Shown here piece by piece: positions 1 to 10,800 of a stretch of 31,734 nt of DNA; the first letter of the stretch is position 1, and the number at the start of each line of letters is the position of its first letter. Source of the stretch: Acanthamoeba sp. SK_2022b (taxonomy: Eukaryota > Discosea > Longamoebia > Acanthamoebidae); assembly GCA_027943245.1 (NCBI GenBank), contig JANDJZ010000402.1, positions 1-31,734 on the forward strand. The letters run 5' to 3'. The notes below the pieces were generated by a model, which worked only from the letters and a program-made list of their open reading frames with translations, made no database searches and was not told the origin of the DNA. The translations under genes were made by a program, and so were the position numbers.

Positions 1-310
1 CTGCTGATGGATCTGGTGATGCCCCAGGAGGTAACGGAGTGTGTGATAAGGCCGGCATCTCTCCACGCTGCGACACCGCTAGAGGTCCATGCCGTTTTGC
101 ACAGCCCAAGTCGCGACGCATCCCTTGCCCGCATCATCTTGTTTGGCTTTTCCTTTTCTTTTTGTGTTTTCTTTTATAAATAGATTTCCACAGAATTCAT
201 TCCATGCGCGTTTGTGCATTCATTGTGGGCGACCTCGGTGGTTGGTCGATGGTGGTGAGTGGACCGCGGCCGCAAGAAGGAGTTCGGCCCTGTCCAGTTC
301 GTTCAGGAAG
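1..310. promoter_or_regulatory. Left edge and promoter of the PH-domain gene
   Basis: The first 88 bases show no gene that I can support; the plus strand is open in one frame from base 1 to a TAG near 181-183, so this could be the tail of an upstream gene, but nothing in it is recognisable. A good TATA box (TATAAATA) lies at 175-182 after a T-rich run. It would place transcription start near 205 and leave a 5' leader of about 100 bases before the ATG at 311. Confidence 0.5.
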
Positions 311-1110
311 ATGGCGGAAATACTGGTAGAGCTGGGACTTCGCTTAGGCGGGGTCGCAGTTGAGGTGGGCTTTGATGCCTGGGAAGGAAAGAAGAAGAAG
401 AAGGAGAAGAAAAAGAACGACCACCACGAGCTCGCCACAGGCGCAGCAGACCCGGTTACGGGCAGAGCTCCCTCGCCCCCCGTGGGCAGCGCCATGGCTG
501 GGTATTTTATCAAAGAAGGTATGCCCCCTTGATGCAGAGCACTCAAGGCCATTCTCCCCTTCCCCCCTTGACGAACGTCGGACCTACCGACAGGCCACTT
601 GCGCAAGACGTGGAAGCGAAGATGGTTTGTAGTCAAAGGCACCACAGTCAAATACTACAAGAACGACAAAGTGCGTGTCCGCGAAGCAGCGGCGTTACGT
701 GCTGGCGCGGTGTGACTCTGAACTCAACTCTACACACACGCACACGCACACGGGCAGGACAAGGCCAAGCGGGGCGAGATCAAACTCAAGAAAGCGCGCG
801 CCTATGTCACTACCCGCCGTACAGACCACACCCACGGGGGTACAGCCATCTGCCCCCTCTCCAACAACCCCCCACCTCTGACCTACACCTCTCTCTCCCA
901 CTCTCTCGCTCCCTTGTTGGTGGGTGATCTTCTCCATTGTTGTACGCAGAGCGCGAGTGCCTGGTGGTGGAGGACACTCGCAACGGCAAGACCTTTCACT
1001 TCTTCCCGTGCTGCCAGTCCAAGGACGGCGAGGGTCGGCAGATCCAGGAGTGGCTCGCCATCGTCGAGGAGTGCGGCGGCACTGTCGTGGCCAGCCCGGC
1101 ACGCAAGTAG
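311..1110 (+). CDS. Small PH-domain protein
   Basis: Four exons join in phase: 311-518, 594-670, 758-839 and 950-1110, giving 175 residues. The N-terminal part has a run of lysines (about residues 26-36), which could bind acidic lipids or nucleic acid. From residue 65 the protein is a complete pleckstrin homology domain: the first strand starts MAGYFIKEGHLRKTWKRRWF, followed by VVKGTTVKYYKND, and the C-terminal helix carries the signature tryptophan in IQEWLAIVEECG. Basic residues between strands 1 and 2 (K, R, K, R, R) are where phosphoinositide-binding PH domains hold the lipid head group, so membrane recruitment is plausible but not shown. No other domain is present, so this may be an adaptor. 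The ATG at 311 was chosen because it follows the TATA box and stays in frame; the internal ATG at 494 is an alternative start. Confidence 0.85.
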
Positions 1111-1444
1111 GCGGAGCAACCCCCTTCCCCTTCCCCAACGCCAAATACGTCGTATGGATGTCTCCCAAAAGTAGTACTTTCTTTAATTGTTAATAAATAA
1201 GCGACCCCACCGCCATCAGGGGCTGCGCAGGGGAACAACAGCAGCCGGCTGATGATGGGGGGGGGTCGGGAGGGGGGGGGGTACAGGTACACAAACCTAG
1301 ACGCGTACGTCTCGCCGCGAAGGAGAGAAGAGGGAGAAGGAGGGAATGATGATGATGAAGTAGTAGTAGCGGTAGCAGCAGCAGCAGAAGAAGACCAAGA
1401 ACCGTTGGGGAGGGGTACACTACAAAAAGGGGTCCTTTCGCTTC
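1111..1444. other. Convergent intergenic region with trinucleotide runs
   Basis: This region separates the 3' ends of the PH gene (+) and the calponin-repeat gene (-). It holds a poly(A) signal for the PH gene at 1192-1197, G runs at 1257-1280 and purine-rich trinucleotide runs (gat, gta, gca, gaa) at about 1346-1395. No gene is visible. Confidence 0.6.
1192..1197 (+). terminator. Poly(A) signal AATAAA of the PH gene
   Basis: AATAAA lies 82 bases after the stop codon at 1110, in an AT-rich patch of otherwise GC-rich DNA, which fits a polyadenylation signal for the upstream plus-strand gene. Confidence 0.6.
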
Positions 1445-3139
1445 TTAGAGGTTGACCGAGTCATCGCCGCCGCCGCCGACGGGCTGCCTCACGATCTGGT
1501 CGAGCTGCGTCCTCTTGGCGTCGGAGATGTTGGCCTGGTGGTCCTTGTGCTGCGAGTCGATGAAGCCGAGCTCGGCGGTGGCCTGGGCCTGCTCCCTGCT
1601 CTTGATGATGTTGTCGGTGCCGGGCCTCTTGGCGTCGGAGATCATCTCCTGGTGGCCCTTGTGCTGCGAGTCGATGAAGCCGAGCTCGGCGGTGGCCTGG
1701 GCCTGCTCCCTGCTCTTGATGATGTTGTCGGTGCCGGGCCTCTTGGCGTCGGAGATCATGGCCTGGTGCTCCTTGTGCTGCGAGTCGATGAAGCCGAGGT
1801 CGGCGGTGGCCTGGGCCTTCTCCGTGCTCTTGATGATGTTGTCGGTGGCCGAGCGCTTGGCGTCGGAGATCATCTGCTGCTTCTGCACCTGGCCGCTCTC
1901 GATGAGGCCGAGCTCGGCGGAGGCCTGGGCCTTCTCGGTGCTCTTGATGATCGAGTCGGTGGCGGCGCGCTTGGCGTCGGAGATCATGGCCTGGTGCTCC
2001 TTGTGCTGCGAGTCGATGAAGCCCAGCTCGGCGGTGGCCTGAGCCTTCTCCCTGCTCATGATGATGTTGTCGGTGCCCGAGCGCTTGGCCTCGGAGATCA
2101 TGGCCTGGTGGCCCTTGTGCTGCGAGTCGATGAAGCCCAGCTCGGCGGTGGCCTGGGCCTTCTCCCTGCTCATGATGATGTTGTCGGTGCCCGAGCGCTT
2201 GGCCTGGGAGATCATCTGCTGCTTCTCCTTCTGGCCGCTCTCGATGAGGCCGAGCGAGCCCGAGGTGTCGACGGACTTCTCCCTGCTCTGGATGAGCTTG
2301 TCGGCGGTCCTCGACGCGGCCGAGGCCTGCACCTGAGCCTTCCTGGCGCCCTCCTCGAGGAGCGAGAGACCGCTGGTCTTCTCCCTCTGGCGGCCCTCCT
2401 TCTGAGCCGACGACGCGATCTGCCTCAGGTTCTACAAACGGCCAAGCGAGAGAAGAAGATGAAGAAGTAGAAGTAGAACAACCACGGTAAAACGTCAGCC
2501 AGAGTCCTTCTTGCCTCGCCTCTGCCGACACGGCGGTGAGAGAGCCAACGTACGTCAAGACCCGAGGTGTCAAGATCGGGGGCGTTGAACTGGCCCTTGA
2601 TGGCGTGGGCGAACGAGAAGATGGTCAGCACAACCTTGGCGATGTTGTTTCCGTAGAAGAGATCCTCGGTCTGGAACTTGTCCTCGGCAGGGACGCCCAG
2701 CTTCTCCACCACCTTGAGGAAGTTGTCGATGTTTTCCTATAATGTCGAGTAGCGGAAAATTGAGATGTGGGCTTCGCGAAAGAGATCGCCGAGTAGAGAG
2801 GCGCACCATCTGGCGGTAAGCAGCGTTGTAGGTGTTGATCTTGAGGATGGTGTTGGGGCGGATGCCGTTGACCAGGCTATGAAACAAAGCAACAAAAAAA
2901 AAACACTATGTGTCAATTTGAAGCCGTCTAGAGACGCGATGGAGGCGGGAAATTACTTGCACAGGACAACGCCGCTCTTAAGATCGGTCTCAACGTCGTT
3001 GATGGACTGCTTGGTGATGCTACCGACCCAGTTCTTGGCGAGGGATTCGAAGTGCGAGTCTGTGTTGGGGGGGGGGGCGTGAGATGGCAGGCGCGAGACG
3101 GAGCGAGAAATCCATCCAGCAGCACGTACAATCGGCCAT
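1445..3139 (-). CDS. Calponin homology domain protein with calponin-type tandem repeats
   Basis: Five exons on the minus strand join in phase: 3130-3139, 2957-3059, 2807-2876, 2554-2736 and 1445-2431, giving 450 residues. The first exon is only 10 bases. Residues about 5-115 form one calponin homology domain (KNWVGSITKQSINDVETDLK, then GVVLCNLVNGIRPN, then LKVVEKLGVP and FQTEDLFYGNNIAKVVLTIF), typical of single-CH transgelin/calponin proteins that bind or bundle F-actin. After a linker there is one degenerate and then seven clear repeats of 38 residues, each starting LGFIDSQ or LGLIESGQ and carrying AKRxGTDNII. Spacing and pattern match the calponin family repeat, which in animals adds a second actin contact. 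A role in the actin cytoskeleton of a crawling cell is therefore likely. The family is certain; the exact orthologue is not. Confidence 0.9.
1484..2254 (-). repeat. Seven tandem 114-bp coding repeats (calponin-type)
   Basis: The last calponin exon contains six full units and one partial unit of 114 bp, each encoding 38 residues (LGxIxSxxxxxxQxMISxAKRxxTDxIIxSxExAQAxAx). Units differ at only a few positions and are very similar at DNA level. Two units carry ESGQ instead of DSQH, hinting at a higher-order order of types. The repeat also gives long open frames on the opposite strand, which are shadows. Confidence 0.9.
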
Positions 3140-3564
3140 GGCGTGTGTAGTGGGGTGAAACGGGGCGGTGGAACAAACAACGGCGCTGTGCTAGAGAAGA
3201 GCTGGTGTGAGGGAAAAAAAGAGAGGCCACGCCTCGGCAGCCCATAAGCGTGGGCGCCCCACACCAAAACTTCAGCGCAACCAATGGGGGGTCAGGCCAA
3301 CGGGGGGCAAGAATTGCCGAGCACCGAGAAAAGGGCCAAGGCCGCCCCGCGAAAAAGAAAACAAAATCCATTAATGTTTACTCCCAATACACTAACTCGA
3401 TTGAGTGCGTGAGATGGGCAACACACGCACACCCCTCCACAAGGTTGTATTGTATTGGGTGGTCCCTGCAGCCACGAACAAGAAGAAAAAAAAGGGTGAC
3501 TTGTTTCCCGCTGCCCAAGCCCTGTTTGTCTGATCGCCCCCCCTCCATTCTCCCAACCAGCGGC
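3140..3564. promoter_or_regulatory. Calponin gene promoter and RFC1 3' flank
   Basis: The 425 bases between the RFC1 stop codon and the calponin start codon must hold the RFC1 3' UTR and the calponin promoter, both on the minus strand. A CCAAT motif is at 3281-3285 (reads ATTGG on the minus strand), about 140 bases upstream of the calponin ATG. I see no TATA box and no AATAAA for RFC1. Confidence 0.35.
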
Positions 3565-4479
3565 TCAGGGCCGTGACTTGGGAGGCCGACCACGGCCTCG
3601 GCCGGCCGCGGGTTTCTTGGGGGCGGCGCCTGCCTTCTTGGGGCCCTTCTTGGCCCGCGCGACGATCATGCTGTCGGCGTTGCCGTCGTCGCCGTCCTCG
3701 TCGTTGTTGTTGTCGGCCGACTCGTCGTCCGAGACCCGATCGTCGTCCCCGTCTTCGCGGCCGCCCTGGGCGGCTTCCTCCGGGAGGACAAAGTTGACGG
3801 CGCCCTTGCGGGTGGGCGCGGACTTGACGGCGAGGTGGGCGGCCTTGTACTTGCGGGTGAAGGCCGTCTTGACGTTGGTGGGGATATGCTTGGCCCAGTC
3901 CACGCCGCCGAGCTCCATGAGCTCGAGGATGGTGTCGTAGTCCTCCCGGGTGATGCCGTAGGCGTCCATGAGGGCGAGCACCTCGTCGATGCCGTCGACG
4001 CCCTTGTTCGCGAGCGGGGCGGTGAGGGGCCGCACGAGGTGCGGGAGGTAGTCCAGGCGGAGCAGGGCCTTGTCGCCCGAGGTGGTGGCGCTCATGCGGA
4101 CGGCCAGCTCGGTGAGCAGGCGGAAGCGCTTCTTGCGCGACGAGAACTTGCCCAGCCACTTGGGGAAGTCGATGCGCCCGCTCAGGTTGCCGTTCATGAA
4201 CTCGGCCGGCCGGACGACCGAGAACACCCCGTGCAGAGGCGCCAGGGACCAGTCCTGGTCCCGGTGGATGGCCACGTCGAACAGGTCCCCCTCCGAGAAG
4301 GAGTCGGCGGCCTGCGAGATGAGCTCCATCTCCACCAGCTGCTCCACCTCCGGGCTGCGGCTCACGTTGCGCGCCCTCCGCGGCCTGCAGTTGAGGTAGT
4401 TCTCCTGCAGTCGCACACACGCCAGCGCGCCGACGCGTGAGCGACGCATGCCACGAGGCGCGGCTGCGCAGGCACATCG

Positions 4480-4547
<68 letters not shown>

Positions 4548-4895
4548 CGATGTATGTGAGGAAGGCGTGGGACCGCACCTGGATGAAGAGAGGCACGAAC
4601 GACGGGTCGATGAAGTAGAGGTCCAGCTTGTCGTCGAGGGACAGCTTCTGATACTCGGTGGCCTTTAGGAGCTTGTTCACGGCGTCCAGCGGACCCAGCT
4701 CCACCTCCTTGAGACTCGTGCGGAGTCTCTCCTGCAGTTCCGGCGCGGAGAGCGCGCCGAGGTCCTTGGACTTGACGGTGAGCATCTGCAGCATGTTCAG
4801 CAGCTGACGCACGTCTCCATTGCACGCGTCTGGACACAGCCCACCACGGGGGGGGGTCAGACCCACGCACGCACACCCCGCCCTCCAGTTCGGAG

Positions 4896-4945
<50 letters not shown>

Positions 4946-5861
4946 AGAGAGAGAGAGAGAGAGAGAGATGGACGCCGCACCGATGATGCGGGTGAGGGTG
5001 GCGTTGTCGATGGCGATATGCTCGCACTGCAGGATCTCGGTCACGCGGCCCATGATCTGCTGGGTGGTGGGCTTCTGGAGCTGGATGTCGACGCAGTAGT
5101 TGGCCAGAGAGCGGACTTTGGCGGAGGCGCGGTCGTTGCACAGGCAGATGATGGGGATGTGGGTCTTCTTGATGAGGGCGATGATCTCGGCCATGCCTCC
5201 TCTGTCGCCAGAAGACATGCCATCCACCTCGTCCATGATCAGCACCGTCTTTCCGTCCGCTCCTCCGCGACCCTGCAGATGGCGCGCGCGCCACAATGGA
5301 AGCCCCCCCCACACAGAGTGAGCTGGCTGAGGCTGGCTGTGGCGCCTCCCCACCGCCGCGCGCTAGCGAGGAGAGAGGAGGGGTAGATGTGGAGGGGGGG
5401 GGTTACCGTGGCGAAGAACTCGGCGAGGCCTCTGTTTTCGGTGGACTGGGCCAGGTGTTCCTGGGACCCGAGGCGTGAGTGGCGAGAACGACTATTGGGG
5501 GGGGGGGAGCGCTCGGGGATATGGTGTACCTTGATCATCTTCTTGGAGCGGGTGTCGGAGGCGTTGAACTCGAGGGGGTAGTAGCCACACTCTGCGGCCA
5601 CCAGATGGGCGGTGGTGGTCTTGCCGATGCCCGGAGGCCCGCTCAGCAGGGCGGCGTTCTTCTGCGCGGCGGCGCGTGGGGCCGCCCCCTCTCCCCGCTT
5701 GGCGCGCTGCACCTCCGACCGCTTCCACCCCTGCAGCCAGTCGCGCAGCTTCTTCACCGCCGTCGGGTTGATCACCTCCCTGGTCGACTTGGGCTTGTAC
5801 TTTTCCACCCACAACTGACCACGTCCACGACCACCCAGAAACGTTAGCCAAGCACTCCACC

Positions 5862-5926
<65 letters not shown>

Positions 5927-7683
5927 GTGTGCACAAGGGCCAGCATTGGGGGGGGGTAGTACCTCGGGGACCTTTTGCTGGTCGTCCTCGCCTGCCTTGG
6001 TGGCGGTGGAGAGGAGCGGAGCGGCAGTCTGGAGGGCCTTGGGCTGAGTGGGGGCGCCCTGGGTCTTGCGTTGGCTGTTGAATTTCTCGATCTCCTTGGC
6101 GGGCGGCCTCTGCTCCGGGGAGGTGCGGATGAGGTCGAACAGGCCATCCTCGTCCAGCTGGACGAGCCCCTTCCGCGACTGTTCAAACGGGCAAAAGGAG
6201 AGGACATTGGTATGCCAATAATGCCAACAACAAAGGTAATAAATAAATAAATAAATAAATAATAACAACAGTGGCGCACACGGACCTCGATTTGTTCGAG
6301 CTTCTTGGCTCCGGCATCGGTGCCGACGACGGCGTGGGTGAGGTTTTTGGTCACGCTCTTGGCGACCTTGCCTCCGTAGTGCTCGATGAGCTTGAAGCAA
6401 TCGTCGCGCTCGAGCGAATCCAGCACGCCCGTGCACATGAACACCTTGCCCCACAGGCACCACGGCTTGCCCTCGGGCAGGTCCTTCATGCCCAGATGCG
6501 GCGGGCCCGCCCTGTTTTGCATCCAGCTGCATCCCGAGCAGCAACCAATGGACGATCAGTGCGACTGTCCAATCCGCTCGGCGAGGAAGCGAAATGGGTG
6601 AGCAAGGGGGGGGTCAACGCACAACCCGTAACCGCCGCCGCCGCCGCCGGCCTTCTTGGCGGGAGCAGGCTTGGCTTCGACGACCTTCTTCTCCACCACG
6701 GGAGTCGTCCTTTCGATCACGTAGGTGGCCGACTTGCCGGCGGGGCTCTTCTTGGCGTCGCCACGGGGCGGCTTTGGCTTGGCGGGGCTCTTCGGCTCTG
6801 CCTTTGCCGCGGCGCCCTTCTTGGCCGGACTGCCCCCGGCGGCCTCGTCTCCTCCCGCCTTCTTGGCCTTCTTGGTGGGCGTGGTGGTGATGGTGGGCTG
6901 ATCCCACGGAATGTCCTCCAGGTCCTCGATCTCGTCTTCCTCCTCGCCGGGACCCTTCTTCTTCTGCTGCTGCTGCCTTTCGCCCTTGGGCTTCTCCTCC
7001 TTCTCCTCCTCCTCCTCCTCCTGCACTGTTTCCCTTGGCCGCCGCTTGGCACGCAGGGTGGGGCGCGTGCTCGAGGCGCTAGCCTTGGCCTTGGCCTTGA
7101 CGGCGGGCTCGGCTTCAGGGCTCTCCTGCTCTATCTCGGGCCACGGCAGCTCCTCCTCCTCCTCCTCCTTGTCTGGTCAGGAGCCACGCGCAGACTTAGC
7201 AGACCGGTCGTGCGCCAAGGTAGATGAGAGGTACCAGCAACGCGTGGTGCCTTCTTGGCCTTCTTGGCGGGCGGTTCACGAGCCTTGGGCTTGGGCGCCG
7301 TCTCCTTCTTGACCTCTGTTGCTTCGCGTCCCCTCTTCACGCCCTTCTTGACAACCCTGCAGCAAACCACGCCCATTGGTGCTTGCACAAGGCGTCGACA
7401 CTGGGGACGGTCTACACAAAGAGAGGAGCGTACGGAGCCTCAAAATCGTCATCGTCGGGCTGGGAGCTCCCTGCACCAGCAGCAAACGATCGATTTGAAT
7501 TGTTGCGTGCTGCCCAAATTGATGCAAAAGAGGGAAAGTTTTGCAATCAGAGAGATTTGGGAGGGTACCGGTAGGCTTAGGGGCCCCCTTCGGTCGCGTG
7601 AAGTAACTTGTGATCAAGCTCTGCACATCACTCCTTTAGGAAAGGCTCTTGGCAATCTTTCGTTTGGAAGAGCGGCGCACCAT
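3565..7683 (-). CDS. RFC1: Replication factor C large subunit (clamp loader ATPase)
   Basis: Twelve minus-strand exons join in phase: 7681-7683, 7569-7620, 7434-7470, 7235-7356, 6626-7172, 6286-6511, 5963-6178, 5530-5814, 5407-5460, 4981-5272, 4579-4829 and 3565-4404 (974 residues). RFC1 loads PCNA onto primed DNA in replication and repair. The N-terminus reads MSLITSYFTRP, a PIP-box-like motif as in other RFC1 proteins, followed by a charged linker. A BRCT domain starts near residue 264 (LPEGKPWCLWGK, GGKVAKSVTKNLTHAVVG). The AAA+ module begins LWVEKYKP (402), with Walker A GPPGIGKTT (about 460) and Walker B MDEVDG (about 527). The RFC1-specific C-terminal domain follows (FIQENYLN) and the protein ends with an acidic and then a basic GRGRGRPPKSRP tail. 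Length fits the family. The first exon is the ATG alone. The border at 6626 is my least certain. Confidence 0.95.
4481..4546. repeat. (TG)33 microsatellite in an RFC1 intron
   Basis: An uninterrupted TG run of 66 bases on the plus strand lies in the intron between the last two RFC1 exons (4405-4578). In the gene's sense it reads CA. Confidence 0.95.
4897..4968. repeat. (TG)24 followed by (GA)n in an RFC1 intron
   Basis: A TG run (4897-4944) passes directly into a GA run (to about 4968) within the RFC1 intron 4830-4980. It reads CT then CA in the sense of the gene and ends close to the donor site at 4980. Confidence 0.95.
5864..5925. repeat. (GT)31 microsatellite in an RFC1 intron
   Basis: A pure GT run lies in the intron 5815-5962, just before the exon that starts the AAA+ module. 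It is the third such run in this gene. Confidence 0.95.
6237..6263. repeat. (AAAT)n run in an RFC1 intron
   Basis: About six tandem AAAT units lie in the intron 6179-6285, an AT-rich island in GC-rich surroundings. Confidence 0.9.
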
Positions 7684-7853
7684 CAATCAAAGCGGCAGCG
7701 TGCGCGGACGGCTTGAGCGTTTCGCCTCCACCGCAAACGTTTGGTCTCTTTTGGCGCGCCTTTTTTATCGCACGACGTTTTTTAATGTTTTTTTTTTTTT
7801 TTTTTTTTTTTCTATTTGATCGATAAAGCAGGAGCAGGTTGGCAAGCCAAGGC
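7684..7853 (-). promoter_or_regulatory. RFC1 promoter and LIN9 3' end
   Basis: Only 170 bases separate the LIN9 stop codon from the RFC1 start codon, both on the minus strand. A T run at about 7788-7811 (poly-A in gene sense) lies just downstream of LIN9. The E2F-like site at 7750-7760 sits about 70 bases upstream of the RFC1 ATG. I see no TATA box. Confidence 0.5.
7750..7760 (+). promoter_or_regulatory. E2F-like site upstream of RFC1
   Basis: TTTGGCGCGCC, within TTTTGGCGCGCC followed by a T run, matches the E2F/DP consensus TTTSSCGC. It lies about 70 bases before the RFC1 start. RFC subunit genes are known E2F targets in animals and plants; function here is inferred. Confidence 0.55.
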
Positions 7854-10800
7854 TCACGTTGGGGGGAGAAAGGAGTCGCCCGTGGCGGCAGAATCCGGCG
7901 GGTGATTGGCCGCCTCGACGGGGGAGGTGTGGGCCTTCACGGGCGAAGACGAGGGCGAATCCGTGGGGGAGGGGAAGACCCATCCAGTGTGACGGTGGGC
8001 CTCTGGCGAACGCTGGTGTGTGTACCACCGATGTGTGGCAGCGCGCGCGTGAGAGAGATGGAATGAGTTTTGAGCTTTTCGTGTCAGTCTGCGACTCTCG
8101 GGTTGCCGTACAAGAGGAGAGCGAGCGTGCACGCGTCGTAGCGCCGGTTCAATGAGTTGATTGGTCTCGGCGAGGGTCACCACGATGTGCGCGTAGTGCT
8201 TCTGGAACTCCTCTCCGCATCCATCGGCTCGTCCCACGAACTGTGGAGTGCGCCAAGAGCAAGCCCCAAGGAGGCATGGTCAACAGCGACATTCAGTAAC
8301 TCACATGAGGACAAGAGGAAGAGGAAGAGGGGCATGCCGATTCCGCCTTGTTGTTGAGGTCTCGTAGCTGTGCGATGCACTGCTCCTTGTGCAGCAACAA
8401 ACGCAGCAGGCCTACCATGCTCCGCAGGTCTTCTTGCGGGTACTGGACATGCGCCACTGCAGGGAAAACACGAGCTCCGTCAGCGATTTGCCGCACGCGA
8501 CCGCTTGCGTGTTACGAGCGCGAGCGCATGCGCGTGCCTGGAGCTCGCGTGGGCGTGCGTGGCGACTCCTGTCCGGCGTATTCGGCGGAGGCGCCGGAGC
8601 GGGGTTCGTGCGTCATCAGGTCAGTGTCGGCGACCCATATGCCCCCCAGATTCCCGTTCATTTGCTTGTCGATGAAGTCCACCTGATACTGCCCATCGCC
8701 CACCGCTATCACCACGCCCCGCGACAGCCTCCGCTGCGAGGGGTGGAAAGCTGCAAGGCCACAACAGGAGAGCAGGAGGAGGGTGAGGCCGTGTCGCTCC
8801 GCGCGGCGGAAAGAGAGAGAGAGAGAGAGCGTGCGCGGACGAGCAAAGCAGGCGGGTGTACCTAGCGCGTGCACGCCGATGGCCATCGGCAGTGGGATCT
8901 CCGACACGGGGGGATAGAAGGAGCGCGAGATCGGGCTCTGGGGCACGAACGAGACGTCCCGCCGGCACACCGAACGAAGCTTTCGTGAGCATCGTCATCG
9001 CGCAAAGGGCCGGCGTGGCCGCGCCGGAGACAATATGGGCGCACCTTGCCGTTACGCAGCTCGCGTATGTTGGCGCGGTATTCGTGCAGCTTGGTGCGCT
9101 CGCCCCGTAGGAACGCCTGCGAAAACCGGCGAGGCTTGCCCATCACGCTCCGCACGTGGCCCCACTCCACCCTTGACGGAGTGGGGGGGAGGGGAGGAGC
9201 GGAGAACGGGCGGTGTGCGTGTGAGAGGCGCCTCGGGAGTCGATGTGGGGAGGGGGGGTAGCTAGCAGCGGTACCGGGTGAGGTGGGTGATGTGGCCCAG
9301 CCCCATCTCGTTCAGGCAGTGCTGGAAGTCGTTGTACTCGAAGAAGGGCCTGTCCATGTCCGCGCAGAACCATTCGTACATGCACCACTTGGCCGTGCGC
9401 TCCGACCGCATGAAGTTGGTGAGCGTGCTCTGGATCTTGGCCCTGGCCTTGTCGTTCGACTCGGCCCGCGTGTCGGAGGCCCGCTTGCGCTGCCACGCCC
9501 CCCCCCACTTAGCGAGTGCGCTCTCCCCCCCCCAACCTGCAAGAGGGCAAGGGGGCGAGAGAGAAGCTGACATACCTTGGCCTCGCGCGTGGGCGTAGAG
9601 CGGGCGGCGGGGGCAGCCTGCATGTGGTGCTTGCTGCCCGCCAGCTTGGCGCGCAGCTTGGGAGGCAGGACGTCCGTCATGTGAGCTCCGCTGCTGCCGC
9701 TGCTCGTTGAGGGGGCCGCCTCGGCGGGTGTCCGCCGGGTGGCCCTGACGGCGGCGGTGGTGGTGGTGGTCGATCCTCGGGGGCCTTTCCGGTGACCCGC
9801 CGCCTCCTCTCCATCGGCGTCGCCCGCCTCGTCCTCCGCTTCCATGTCTCTCTCGTCGTCGTCGTCATCGTCGTCGTCGTCCTGGACGACGTGTGTGCGA
9901 GCGCAAGCGCGGGGGCCCTACTGGTGAGGCAGGGCTTTGTATCGGGAGGTGGGGGGGAGGAGGAGGAGGCAAGAGAGAAGCACCAGCTCCTTCTCGCGAG
10001 TGGAGAAGGCGAGGGCAGAGCGGCGGCGCGAGCGGTCGGCCGAGGGCGGGGGGCTGTCTCCAAAGAGCTTGCGCTTACGGTCCCGCTTGGGCTCTGTGGC
10101 AGCTCGCTACAGTTGGACGCATGATGTTTGGCGCCGGTCAGCCCACCCCCGCAGAACGAACGTGTCCCTAGACGAGCAGTCGATGGTCGATGGTCGATTG
10201 TGGGGGGGGAGAGGATACCTGCATCTGGAGCTTCTTCCTCTCCGTGGCACCTTGGAGGGGCGTGGCGGCGCCTCTCTGCATTCCACGCAGTGGCAGTGCA
10301 GTGGCAGTGCAGTGCGCACACGCACGTTCAGTGTGCATGCCAGGCGGAGAGCGCAAGAGCAATGCGCGGGATGATGGGGTTGCTTGCCTTGGGGGTCTTG
10401 CGCGTGGTCAGCGGTGGCGAGGGCGGTCCCTGCTCTCCAGCAGCGGTGCTCCCTGCAGTTGTTGTTGTCGTCGTCGTCATTGTTGCGCAAACCCATACAC
10501 CACAGATTGCCAAAGCGATGAGACACCGGGGGGTGAGGCAGGGTGGGTGTGTACCGGCGGGTCGCGGTCGCTGTCGATCGGCGACGATCTTGTAGAGCGC
10601 CTGCACCGTGGCCCCTGGTCAGGCGACCGATGACAGCACAGAACAAGCAGAGGCCCCTCTGCGACAGGGCACACGAGAGGGGGGGAGGGGAGTACCAGGG
10701 CGCTCGTGTGATCGGGAGGGAGGGAGAGATAGCCGCAGTTCTGCTCGTAGAGGGCCGCCACCATTTCCGGCGTGCGGTTCTTGAGCTCGGAAGCTATCTT

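Noticed and set aside
1538..2470. Long open frames on the plus strand opposite the calponin repeats
   Set aside because: They mirror the 114-bp coding repeat. The minus frame has a full CH domain and calponin-type repeats with consistent splice sites, so the plus frames are shadows.
3392..5353. One long minus frame running through the CA repeats of RFC1
   Set aside because: It translates microsatellites as poly-His/Thr and departs from the RFC1 frame; family motifs follow the spliced model.
7621..7626. Start of RFC1 at a GTG codon (7626)
   Set aside because: Nuclear genes use ATG; the GTG belongs to a gtgcag acceptor, and a separate ATG exon upstream fits in phase.
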